DNA of 64,000 nucleotides from Colletotrichum lupini. Taxonomy: Eukaryota > Ascomycota > Sordariomycetes > Glomerellales > Glomerellaceae. Shown in pieces: positions 1-9,750 of the stretch. The notes beneath the pieces are model-generated. The model saw only the letters and a program-made list of their open reading frames with translations, was not told the DNA's origin and ran no database searches. The DNA is taken from the NCBI RefSeq assembly GCF_023278565.1, contig NC_064677.1, positions 7,626,001 through 7,690,000 on the forward strand. Direction: 5' to 3'. The first letter of the stretch is position 1; every line of letters starts with the position of its first letter. A program made the position numbers and the translations under genes.

Positions 1-782
1 GAAGAGGCAGGCAACAAGCGTTCAGCGCCGTCCTGAGGGCAGGTCCAATCCTTAGTTCTTGCCAGTTGGTGCCAGACCGTCGCTCCACAGTAATCTCCAG
101 AGTACGTACCGGAAAAGTACCGAAGTATCTTCCCCGGCCACTTTTTTGTGGCGTTCATTGGCTCCGCCGCCTCCCTTCCTTCCCACATCTTCCCCCAGGT
201 GTCAGGACTCAGGCCCTTCCTTTTGAGTCTTGGTCTGGTGAGCCACCGGTTCCTCCCTCCGATTCGCCCAGATGTCAATCCCAAAACATGACACACCCAG
301 AACCCCCGGTCCCTGTTGCCCCGTCATCCTTCCGAGAAGGAAGAAAGTCTTCGTAAGGAATTGCCAATGTCTCGCCTTGACTTGCTCGCAGCCTTCCACG
401 TCGGCGCGTCTTTCAGTCAGGCAATTGGATGATGCATCACTAATTCGTTCGCGCAGGCGGCCTGCGTCCGACTCTGGCGCGCCCTTCTCTACTACCTACC
501 TTAGGTAGCTGTGCCTCTGCGGCAGGCCCCCGTGACTGGCGATGCTTTGCGACACGATGCGATGCGCTGAGATTGGGTGGTGAATCTGCGGCTGGACTCA
601 GACATCACGGCAGCATTGCGGTCTCTAACTGTCAGCAATCGAGACACGAGGCGCCCGTGTGGCTTTTCTTCCCTTGCCGCTCCCTGGCCAAACATCTCCA
701 CTGTCGTCGTTCGACGGATCATCTGGCTCAGCGCCATGTCTCTTCAGCCGCCGACATCCGCCAGGTCATTCGTTCGTTCGTG

Positions 783-1712
783 ATGGGCACATGTCGGCCG
801 GTACGCTCGCTGTACGAACAAGTAGGTATGGATTCCGATCCTAAGGGCGACCCTAGTTCAAGCCGCAACGTTGGAGCCCCAAGGGCTCTCCCGCATGCTC
901 TCCTGCAGCCCTCCAACACGTCTCTCCCTATCCGTGGGTACCACAAGCTACATCGCCTTACGATAGAGCTCTCGACGCTTTTGTGTGAAGCTCGCTTGAC
1001 TGTTCTTGGCTCAACTAAGCCATCTTCAGGCTTCAACACCTACAATCGAACTCGCTTAGACGATTATTTGAAGCTATTCGGGCCATTCAACCTCGCCAAA
1101 ACCTACAACTACAGTAGCTTTGCTAGCTGCTGCATCTCGCTATCCGGACTGCATGAGATGGATGCAACCCCATTCAATCCATCCCATCTTCATCCCGCAT
1201 TTTCACGCCCTCCCCCAACTTCTCCCCATTCCCATCCAACTTTTTTTTCTTCCCCCAAGTTTCCCCATCATCTCTCCTCCAATCCCCGGCCCCGGCCCCA
1301 AATGGGACAATGCTCGGTGGTACTCGATGCGCTAACTACCTATAGATCTCTCTATTCGGAGTCTACTATGGTAGACACTTCGTCTTGGTGTCCAGTTTGG
1401 CCGAGTTCCTGTCCGTTGTGGATCGCCTCACATGCACTTTCAGACGCCGTCTGTCTCTCTGTCTCTCCGCCTGGAGATATCGGGGTCTCCAAGCAACCCC
1501 ATATCTCCAGCTTCACGAAGCCGGTACCCAATCACGACGTTGCTTCCGCCAGATCGCGCGCTTGCTCGTCTGATTCCGCGGGTGCTTTCGGGGCTCCGCG
1601 CTCATCATTCAATGAGCCGTACACAACAGCCGTCCTTACGAAGTCACCGCCTATAACCGAAAGAGTCACGTCGTACCACCACCCCACCCGAGTCAGCGCG
1701 CGTTGCTGTTAA
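783..1712 (+). CDS. doubtful open reading frame, 309 codons, no recognised family
   Basis: This frame stays open for 379 codons from a TTG at 573; the first in-frame ATG is at 783. The predicted product is rich in Ser, Pro, His and Thr, with a Pro/His/Ser/Phe run (about 1180-1290) that mirrors a pyrimidine-rich DNA tract. Stop codons need purines, so such a tract suppresses stops by composition. I see no domain, signal peptide, membrane segment or clear intron. It is more likely a chance frame in a leader or intergenic region than a gene, but its length makes it worth recording. Confidence 0.15.
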   Translation: MGTCRPVRSLYEQVGMDSDPKGDPSSSRNVGAPRALPHALLQPSNTSLPIRGYHKLHRLTIELSTLLCEARLTVLGSTKPSSGFNTYNRTRLDDYLKLFGPFNLAKTYNYSSFASCCISLSGLHEMDATPFNPSHLHPAFSRPPPTSPHSHPTFFSSPKFPHHLSSNPRPRPQMGQCSVVLDALTTYRSLYSESTMVDTSSWCPVWPSSCPLWIASHALSDAVCLSVSPPGDIGVSKQPHISSFTKPVPNHDVASARSRACSSDSAGAFGAPRSSFNEPYTTAVLTKSPPITERVTSYHHPTRVSARCC

Positions 1713-1772
1713 GAGGGCCCAAAGTCCGAATGACCAACAAGTTTTCCATCCCCGGCGCTCCAGACTTGGGCT

Positions 1773-1786
1773 CCCCCCCCCCCCCC
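1773..1786. repeat. poly-C homopolymer, 14 bases
   Basis: An uninterrupted run of 14 C lies just before GGCGCC. Such tracts are length-unstable and prone to sequencing error. A second one (13 C) lies at 28161-28173. Confidence 0.9.
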
Positions 1787-2623
1787 GGCGCCTGTTCGCC
1801 AGTGGGTGCCTTCCGAGCCATACCTGGTCGGCCTCCGTACCCAGGTGCTTACTTGGTCCTTATGGGTATGTTTAAACTCCCTACCAGGTAGTGTGGGTCT
1901 GACCAGGGCAAAGCAGTGACTCTCAATGGCCAAATTTCTGTTCGACGTGCACAAGAATCTCGAAAGTAATGCTGCTGATATAATCGCGAGAAGCATGGGC
2001 GAAGATACCTGACAAGGGGGTTAAACTTTGGCCTGATACCGTAGTACTTTTACCTGTCACGGCCGTGATATCGGCCCGTCTTTGATGACGGCCCCATTCA
2101 ACCATGCCCGAAATCACGACAGCGGCCTGTCAACACTGGCGCGTCGCCTTGCCCTGCCTGCTTCAGTGCTTCATCGCCTCGGCTTCCGGCCGAGTTTGGG
2201 CTTGGTCTCGATTCTTTTCCCCAGCCCACCGCCCTCGTGCTTCTTCTCCAGGGCTCCTCTTTGTTCTTCCCCGTGGGAAACTGGTAAAACGACCGCGTTT
2301 TCGCCGGCCGCCTGATCTCTGACGCACCGTTCGTCTCGAACTTGAACTACAGATACGAAGAAGCGTACAAACCGCCAGACCGGTACCAATAGACCGACTG
2401 ATTGTCACCGCACCGCAAACTCTGTCACTCCACGGGGTCTCCGGACGCGGGCACGGTGTCGGTCTCCGCTCGGAAGGATTTTTCTCTCCAGCAAAACCAC
2501 GAAGGCCCAGATTCTCTCTCCACTGCGGAGAACCTATCATTAAACACCCCTGCTACCCCTGGTGGGCACTTCCAAGGAAAAATTACCCCCAAGATCTCTG
2601 CTGAAGACTTGCCAACACAGCCC

Positions 2624-2649
2624 GAACCGTGAACCGTGAACCGTGAACC
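2624..2649. repeat. 7-bp tandem repeat, about 3.7 copies
   Basis: The unit GAACCGT is repeated three full times and followed by GAACC. It is not the fungal telomere unit (TTAGGG/CCCTAA). Nothing around it suggests a function; it is a short minisatellite in the gene-free left part of the window. Confidence 0.85.
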
Positions 2650-4725
2650 TCACACGATGTTCGTCACGTGGTGTCTCGTTCCAGGCCTGAGGTTCATCCG
2701 CTGTTTTGCTCGCACGGGGCCGTCATGAACACAAGAAAAGCACAGGCTGCGGTACGCTGCACGTCCATCCCAGCAACCAGGCCATCCCCAGCCCATCCCG
2801 AGTTCTCGGGACACGTGAGTCGCAGGGCCCTTGAGTGGCAACGCCGACCCGCGTCTTTGGTGTTGACTGATGATGCTGGCGCCGTGCACGCACGATCGTT
2901 GCCTCTTCCCCCATTCCAAATGCCCGTCCTCTTGGTTGCCAAAGCTAACGATCGATAGGCAGTGTAAATGGATCCAAACCACCGGATTCTAGCGTGGTAG
3001 TCAGGTGCAGCTGTGCCCAGGTCCGAGCTCGACCCCTGTCCGGCACCACCGTCATCGAACCTCGGAACTTGTCGTCGTCGTCACTGACCTGTCACCAACC
3101 CGCCGACTAATGGGAGCTTTTGACTAACACCTTTGGTATGGACTGATCTCGACCGGCGGCCGGCTCCGTTGGCCTTCCGCAGTGCCGCACCGCTACGTAG
3201 CCCTCCATCCAAGTGCCGCTATGGTATCTAACCTTGGCCTCCCGCCAATCCCACCCATCCTCCAACTTCACCGTCTCTCCACTCGTGGGGTTGAGGTTCT
3301 CTTTGTCGTGATGACTGGTTCGATCATTGAGACAATGCAGATCTGGGGTAGCCGCCATGAAAGCGCCGCAACGCGCCAAGTCGAGGTGCTCAATTGCAGA
3401 AGAACTGAGCTATTAAGCATCAAGCCAATCGAATTCCCTCGTGGCTTGTCACCTGCCAGCTAGAAGCACACAGGTCGAAGGATCAGCCACCCGATTCTTT
3501 TGCTACCATGCAATGGCCGTGCCTTCGCCTTAGAGCCGCAGAAAGACTTTGGGCACTCAATGGCTGCATAGTTCCTCGATTAGGATTCCTCAGGCTTCAC
3601 AGGCGACAGGCCGGCATGGTGGGCAAACCGAGTGGTTGGACCGGTGTTGTGCGGTGCTTCTCTCCTTTTTACACATCCTCGCCAGCACAAGCATTATCTA
3701 CAAAGAATTAGGTCACGCGCGAGTATGCACCGACTTCCAAGTCCCAGGCGAGGGTTTGACACTACAGAAGCTCCCTTTGTCTGGCCGTCGGGCTAGCAAC
3801 ACGCTTCTGTCATGGTCGATTCTCGATTGCGGGGTTGGTGTTTGTTAGTGTCCGGTGCAGATTCTTTCCCGCCACTCTCAGGAGCTAGAATAACCAATTT
3901 TCTGTAAATCAGTTCCCAATCAATACTTAGAGTAGTCCGGTCTTACTCAATCTACTTGTCGCAGAAATGTGAAGATCAGAGGAGTTGCCAATTGAACTAA
4001 CCGATCTGCGTGCATCCTCTGCGATCCCGTGACACCTTCCAAGAGGCCCTGCCGTAAGTGCTCTCAGTGCCACTGCAGCTCAATGACGATGCCAACAGCG
4101 AGCTTGACTTTCCTGAATCGGCTCACCTGCAGCTTTTATTTGTCGGGTGGCGCTTTTTGGTCTAACTGCTTTACCTTGTCGTTTTTGCCCATTACTTCTG
4201 GTTCGGGTCCGTCCCCCCGGCTCCCGTTTTACTGCCGGTAGTCGTCGGTTAAAAGTGGCGAAAGATGCAAGGGCTTGGAGGGATCTTGGCATCTGCCTTT
4301 TTGAGCCTGATGGTGATGACAATGGGGATGTGGTGATGTGTTTATGGCGATTTAGCTAGCGATGTTGATTTTTCAAGGGCTGGTTTGGTTGAATAGAGAT
4401 GAAAAGGATGAATGGGTTTGGATGAGGTTACATGGCGTGTGAGTGTACAGCTGATATTTGAAGCATCACTTCTCGCTCGGCACACTGTTGTTGGGTACAG
4501 TCTCGAAGTGAGTTGGTATTCATGGCTTGAGTATTCCCATATTTCCCCCCAGCTGATATTATACGTTGTCACTGTAACCCTGCTTGAGGATTACTTTCTA
4601 GTCTTAAGTCACTTGCAACAGAGATCTTGCTGGCAGGAAGTTATTCCCGAGACGCAGCTTGGTGCTCTTGAATACTTGAAAAAGATGTAGCGACCAAGTC
4701 GGCATTCTTATAGAATACCACTAGT

Positions 4726-5141
4726 ACGTCATCATCAAAAGTTGCTCTTCAGTTGTGCTCGCTGCTGCATCAACTTCTTACAGATGACTTGACAGCTCTG
4801 GACCGATCTATGAGCAGTATTTCAGCATCTGGACGGAAGGACTCTGGGACAGATTGGACTGCTAAGGAACTCTAAACGCTCTTCTTCAACACCATTCAGC
4901 ACTACAATCGTCCCATATGTTTCTATTTAGATGGTATGGATGAAGTGAGCCTCGAAGACGGCGTATTGAGACTCCTAGAGATCATACACAACCTGTGTAC
5001 CGTTCAAAATGTCGAAATTTGCGCCTCTCGATAATCAGGCTATGATAAGTTTGTCAAAGTTTCAGCTAAGTTCGAGAACCTGGAGAAGTTGCGCACCTTC
5101 CTGGTGAGAGAACCTCGAGAAGTTGCGCACCTTGCTGGTTC
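4726..5141 (+). pseudogene. NACHT (NLR-type NTPase) domain relic
   Basis: One frame from 4726 reads as the middle of a fungal NACHT domain. It has a helical segment of the SLLHQLL type, a W..KEL stretch, then hydrophobic residues into LDGMDE at 4927-4944, which is the Walker B motif in its usual NLR form (LDGLDE). This is followed by NVEICASR at the place of the usual K(V/I)CVSSRP strand (sensor region). It is broken: TAA at 4873-4875 and TAA at 5032-5034 in the same frame, then a 34-bp tandem duplication that shifts the frame. I could not find the upstream P-loop, so the N-terminal part is missing or unrecognisable. Fungal NACHT proteins act as intracellular signalling ATPases in non-self recognition and cell death; this copy cannot make a full one. 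The HNH gene starts 125 bp downstream on the same strand. Confidence 0.7.
5074..5141. repeat. 34-bp direct tandem duplication inside the NACHT relic
   Basis: Two adjacent units, 5074-5107 and 5108-5141, both start GAGAACCT and share GAGAAGTTGCGCACCTT; they differ at only a few bases. Because 34 is not a multiple of three, the second copy shifts the NACHT frame. It looks like a replication-slippage or repair scar in an already dead gene. Confidence 0.85.
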
Positions 5142-5265
5142 TGCACCCATGAGAGGTACGTAACTATGTGCCGACGTCATCAGTCGACGTAGCCTCCTGG
5201 AATTCTTTTCAACGACAGACACATTTGGAATCATCCAGTCTAAGGGAAAGCAGTCGTCATTCACG

Positions 5266-6580
5266 ATGCCAGTCTCAGAACACCCAGAGATTGATGGAGC
5301 CCTGATAGAGGAAAGACTCACAATTCTCGGAGACGACTCGGTGGCTCAACTGGGAGTAACAGTAGCGCTTAAAATTTGCGATGATTACGTCCCGTGCGAT
5401 CAGTCTGACGATACCGACCAAGTGTTGAAGATTTTCTTACGTCGGCTCGAAGGAAACGGCCTCACCACTCTTGCGGCGGAGGTTTATTTTTACCAGAATG
5501 AGCCAGACAAACTCCGTGCTCTCAGAAATCATTTAATCGACGCGCTGCTTAAGCCTAGTGAGTACCAAATCATCCATATGATACTTATTCAGATTAGGTA
5601 ATAACTGATCTGATAGTGCTCGCTCGTGGAAGAGGAAAGGGACTCATCTCCCAGCCGGTGGATGAAGACGCCCAGACTGAGATACAAAGCATTTTGCACG
5701 AAGTTGAAACAGTACCGAGAGATGCGACACTGAGAGACGAGTGTCTAAAAAGGGACGGCGGGAGGTGCATGGTCAGCCAATGCTGGTCTGATACATGGAA
5801 GGAGCCTTCTCAGGGAAAGATATGCAGCACTAATTGTGCACATTGCATTCCTTACTCTCTCTCCACTACCAACGGTAGTTATATCCAAGTAAGTATCCCT
5901 GTACAAATGGGGTGACCAGAATGCTTACACTATGCTGTAGACGGTGAATATTGCCACAATTTGGCTCGCGTATCATCGATATATCAACGACCTTCAAGGA
6001 GCAATTACTTCTGAAAGCATAAACCAGCTTCCAAATATTATGACGTTGATGGACACGCTGCATAAACAATTTAGAAAGCTGAAGATGGCTTTCAAGTCCA
6101 CAGGCGTCCAAGTAAGTTCTTCAATGAGCTGTAATTTGAAACATCTATGTGTCTAACTTACTTAGAATCAATATGCCATCCAACGGTTTGGTTCCGCCGA
6201 ACGGTTCTATCTCAGAGGGATCCTGCCTCCCACAGTTCAGTTTAGTGCGCACAATGGTGACGAGAACCTGCCCAACCCAGCATTTCTTCGCTGTCACTAC
6301 ATCTTGGCTGAGGTTTATAACGTAAGCCCTACAATCTATATCCGTGAAAAGTCTATTCCAAAGAATAGTACTTCAGATATCACAGGGTCTCACTACTCTA
6401 TAGGACATGAACTTGCAAAACCTTTCCCTAAAGGTACTTCCAACGCTCCCACCTGACGAAAAGATGACGCAGAATGATGAATTATTATTTATTAGTGGTG
6501 CGGGTGACGAATCGGTAGAAGACATAGCTCAGGACATAAAGCTAGAATTGCGAACTATTAGTATCCCTATTACAGGGTAG
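5266..6580 (+). CDS. HNH-nuclease-domain protein, 3' end altered by retrotransposon insertion
   Basis: Five exons join in frame: 5266-5557, 5617-5888, 5941-6111, 6166-6321 and 6404-6580. The introns are 59, 52, 54 and 82 bp with GT..AG ends (three GTAAG donors, one GTGAG). The product is about 356 residues. The N-terminal third is helical and acidic with no known domain. The centre has RDECLKRDGGRC, then a CAHCIPYSL motif, then LPNIMTL and LHKQF, which together give the H..N..H order of fungal HNH (PF13391-like) proteins. HNH folds are metal-dependent nucleases; the biological target of these fungal proteins is not known to me. The coding part runs into the copia LTR at 6556 and stops at TAG 6578-6580. 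Before the insertion it would have stopped at 13371-13373, so only the last few residues changed. It sits just downstream of the NACHT relic. Expression of this copy is unproven. Confidence 0.6.
6551..6555. repeat. target site duplication, left copy (CGAAC)
   Basis: CGAAC directly abuts the left LTR and recurs at 13353-13357 right after the right LTR. A 5-bp duplication is the normal footprint of LTR-retrotransposon integration and fixes the element ends. Confidence 0.9.
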
Positions 6581-6757
6581 TTAGTTCGAACCGTACTTAA
6601 CGAAGAGATTAATTAAACTATCTAGATATCTGCGTAGGTATAAAAAGGAGGTTCTAACCGTAAGTTAGGCTAGCTACGATAATCGTAAATAGGGCCCCTA
6701 ATTAGCCCCTACGTAGTCGGCTATATGCCGCGGTCGAATTAGACTTCTAATTCGATA
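6556..6757 (-). repeat. left LTR (3' LTR of the element), 202 bp
   Basis: It begins TATTAG and ends CGATA, which are mutated forms of the usual TG..CA ends. Against the right LTR I count 19 differences, 18 of them C/T or G/A transitions. Its outer (left) part keeps several C and G bases that the other LTR has lost; its inner part is the more mutated one. The first 25 bases now provide the end and stop codon of the HNH gene's reading frame. Confidence 0.92.
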
Positions 6758-6761
6758 CTAA

Positions 6762-6777
6762 CTTTCTCTTTTTTTTA
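6762..6777 (-). other. polypurine tract of the copia element
   Basis: Read on the minus strand this is a run of A and G just before the left LTR, the standard site for priming plus-strand DNA synthesis. It shows that the left LTR is the 3' LTR and that the element lies in minus orientation. Confidence 0.7.
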
Positions 6778-7299
6778 TTAATTTAACTACTACGGTTAGA
6801 GGTATAATTCGACCTCGGGCCCGTTTACTAAGTCGTCTCTTTTTCTTCCTTTTCTCTATTCTTTTTATATAACCTATCCCTCTATTCGTATAATAACTTT
6901 TCCGTTACTTACGAATTACTCTAATCCCTTATTTAGTACTACTTTTATAAAAGCGTTTACGAGGTTATCTTTACTATTAATCTAACGGATCTCGAGTATC
7001 TCGCGCCTTTCGTACGATTACCTAAGGGCTATAATATTAATTATAAGCCTCTTTTCCTTCGTCGTTCCTAATTTAATAAGGTATTCGTATAGCGAGTAAG
7101 AATTAGTATAAATAACCGTTAGAATAAGTAGAAGGCTAATTCGATCGGTAATCTTCCTTAGCGTCGTTAAAATCGTATAGGAGAGGTTAACGCCGTTAAC
7201 TATATTATAAACCTCTAACGCTAGTACACTTCTCGTTACTTACTTATTTTTAGTTAATAAGTAATAGATTATATTGCCGTATATAGTAAATTTGCTCTT

Positions 7300-9750
7300 A
7301 CCTATACTCTCGTTAGCTAGGATAATAATATACCCCAATTGCGAAGTAAGGTCGTTATTATTCGTAAATAACCTATTAACGAAAACGTAGAGCTTACTAG
7401 TTATAAGGTTAATTAGGTAGTAAACGAGACCTCGATCGAGATTCGTTTACTATTACTTAAGCCGCTTATTAAGTACTTCGACGTCTCGTTTAGTTAGATC
7501 TATAGCCTACGCTACCTTAGCGTAGTTAAAAATTACCTTAGGCTAATAAATACTCGTAATATATACCCCTCGCATAAGCTTAGCCTTATACCGCTTCTTA
7601 ATATCGGTTACGTTCGGGTTAACGAGGTTAATCTTCTCGCTCTACCCCTTTTATTAGAAAACAACGGTTTCCCTTTTAATTATAAGAATCCCGCTATTAA
7701 ATACTAAGGGGGTGTTTATTATAAGAACCTCTTTTAGCTTCGCTACGAAGCCCGCTTTCTAAAGCTCCTTATTCTCTTTCTTTATAAAGTTAATATCGGA
7801 TAGGCCTAATATATCGTCGGTCTATATTCCGACGATCCTAAATTAGTCGCTTTCGTACTCCGCGATTAGTAAGCACGGGTCGTACGTAGAGGTAACTATT
7901 AATAGTTAATTAATATAAAAATCGTAATAAGTAGCTTACTAATAAGTGCCCGATTTTATAAGCTTATATAGTAGCTTAAGTACTTTAATAATCGTACTTT
8001 CTGGGTACTTACTAGCTATTTTTTTCGGTAAATAGGCTAGGATTTTCTTTATGAGCCCTGTGGCCGATTAGGTATATGCCTAGGTAATATTATAGCTCTA
8101 AATCTCGTATCCTTTTTTCTATAGTAATGCTATTAGTACTATTATTAATCGTTAGCTATAGCGTTATATAATGGGCGATTGTATAAGTAGCGTTGCCTTT
8201 TTAACGTCGCTATACTTTTAAATTACGTATCTAGACTTCTCGTACGGTTAGGGTGTTCCTTTTCTTTTAATTTTACGAACTATTTGCGATTTAAATATGC
8301 AGAAGTTTATATACTTTTCTAGATCGTAGAGGATAAATCGATAGACCCCTCGATCGCGCAGAGTATTTATTTTAATAAGATCTGATCCCTTATATAGCTT
8401 TTTAATAGTTATAATTACGCCTTCTTTGCGTAGTTTAATTACTAGCTCGAAATCGGCTTTCTTTTTTACTATATAAAAGGTGTTAATTACCTCGTTATTA
8501 GTAATAAATTGCCGCGTTAGTGCTTGCCGTCGTGGTCTCTTGCGACGTATTAGTACCCTTTTAGTAATTTCCTTTTCCTCGTCGTTTATTAGTACTACTA
8601 CGACGATTTTGTTAAGGATGATTTCCTATACCTCTACTGCGGGTTATATAGCTTCCCCTAGCTCTTCTTTTTCTTATAGGCTAGAAATTACCTCGATAGG
8701 ATCTATATAATATAGTCTAACTACCGTAATTAATACTTCGAGTAGCTAGTTATAATCTCTCGTAACTACGTAAGAACGCTCGTTAACGGAAATTAATTTA
8801 TATAGCCCAGCCTATTATTAAGTAATTTTGCGCTATACTCGTATATCCGAATTTAGGGGTATATCTAAATTAACCCCTATATCGGGCCTATTGTGCATAG
8901 TAATTACCTTATTAACTTACTTTCTTATACTTACCTCGCGCAGTGCCCGTATTACTTTTTTAACTACTTAAGCTCGCTAGCTTATATCTAGCGACGGTAG
9001 CGAGGCTAAGGTCGTTCTTAAATATACTCTAAATACTAAAAGCGTTAATATAAGCCCGTTAAGCCCTATAGTATCGTTATAGTATTTAAGTACCGTCTAG
9101 AGGTATTCGTCGTCGTCGGAATCGGGATTTTCTTTTTTAATAATTTTAAACGCTCTTTTTAACTACTAGTGCGCCCTTTTTACTTTTCTAATACTATGGT
9201 GCGCTTCGATAGGTACGACTTTTAACTATATACCGTAGGCCGTCGCATTTTTTTTAAATTCTACTAACTTAAAACTAGTACTAGCGTCGGTTCTAATACC
9301 GTCTAGCGGTCCCTAGTATATATCGATCTAGCTTTTTCGTAGAGCTACTTATACTATTTTTACTTATAGATCCCGCAGGAATTACCTTACTTAGAATAAT
9401 ATAGCCTCGTCGATTATATATAGGACCGGTCGACTATTTAAGTAGAAAATATCGACGACAATCTCCTAATTAAAGTTAAGCTTATTACGTAATTTAAATT
9501 TAAATCTGCGTAGGCTCTGCGTATTTATTTAGTATTAGTAGTATACTTTTATTAACTACTCTAGTGCCCCTATTTCGATATTATTATTACCCAAATGCTT
9601 TAGGAGGTTATATAGCCTCGCGACTAACGGGTAGCTAAATCTCTAGTATAGTCGTTTAAGCTTACTTTCCGTTAGGTAATTAATCGACTTCGTATCGTTA
9701 GTAAGCCTTATAAACGCGTGCCCCTATCGTTATTTAACTATTTCGAAGTG
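7300..9750 (-). pseudogene. copia pol remnant: integrase, reverse transcriptase, RNase H
   Basis: Translating the minus strand and reading through RIP stops gives recognisable copia blocks. RNase H: NNDLTSQLGY followed by a hydrophobic strand and LANE at about 7309-7363, matching the DLSSQLGYII block of copia RNase H. Reverse transcriptase: DPCLLI, then a hydrophobic strand into TDD at 7813-7821 and LGLSD, matching the fungal copia subgroup that has TDD where others have YVDD. Pre-integrase: a GHAFIRL trace near 9700-9745. In the RT block alone there are several TAA/TAG codons at places that in relatives are Gln or Trp, as expected from C-to-T and G-to-A change. It is non-functional. Confidence 0.8.

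Larger units (their letters stand above)
1..4725. other. long stretch without a recognisable gene
   Basis: No reading frame here matches a family I recognise on either strand. The plus strand has long pyrimidine-rich runs (about 1150-1310 and 2200-2300) of the kind seen in fungal promoters and 5' leaders, and these keep frames open by composition alone. It also holds a 14-base C tract, a short 7-base tandem repeat, and one long but unconvincing open frame, each listed separately. It may contain leaders or untranslated exons of a gene that lies left of the window. Confidence 0.5.

Noticed and set aside
2624..2649. Interstitial telomere repeat
   Set aside because: The unit is GAACCGT, not TTAGGG or CCCTAA.
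4029..4241. Zn2Cys6-like cysteine spacing in a short open frame
   Set aside because: A few Cys residues (PCRKCSQCHC) occur, but the six-Cys spacing with basic residues is not met and the frame is only 70 codons.
8480..8710. 76-codon open frame inside the AT-rich block
   Set aside because: It lies on the non-coding strand of the dead copia element. Its Ser/Ile/Thr-rich product reflects RIP composition.
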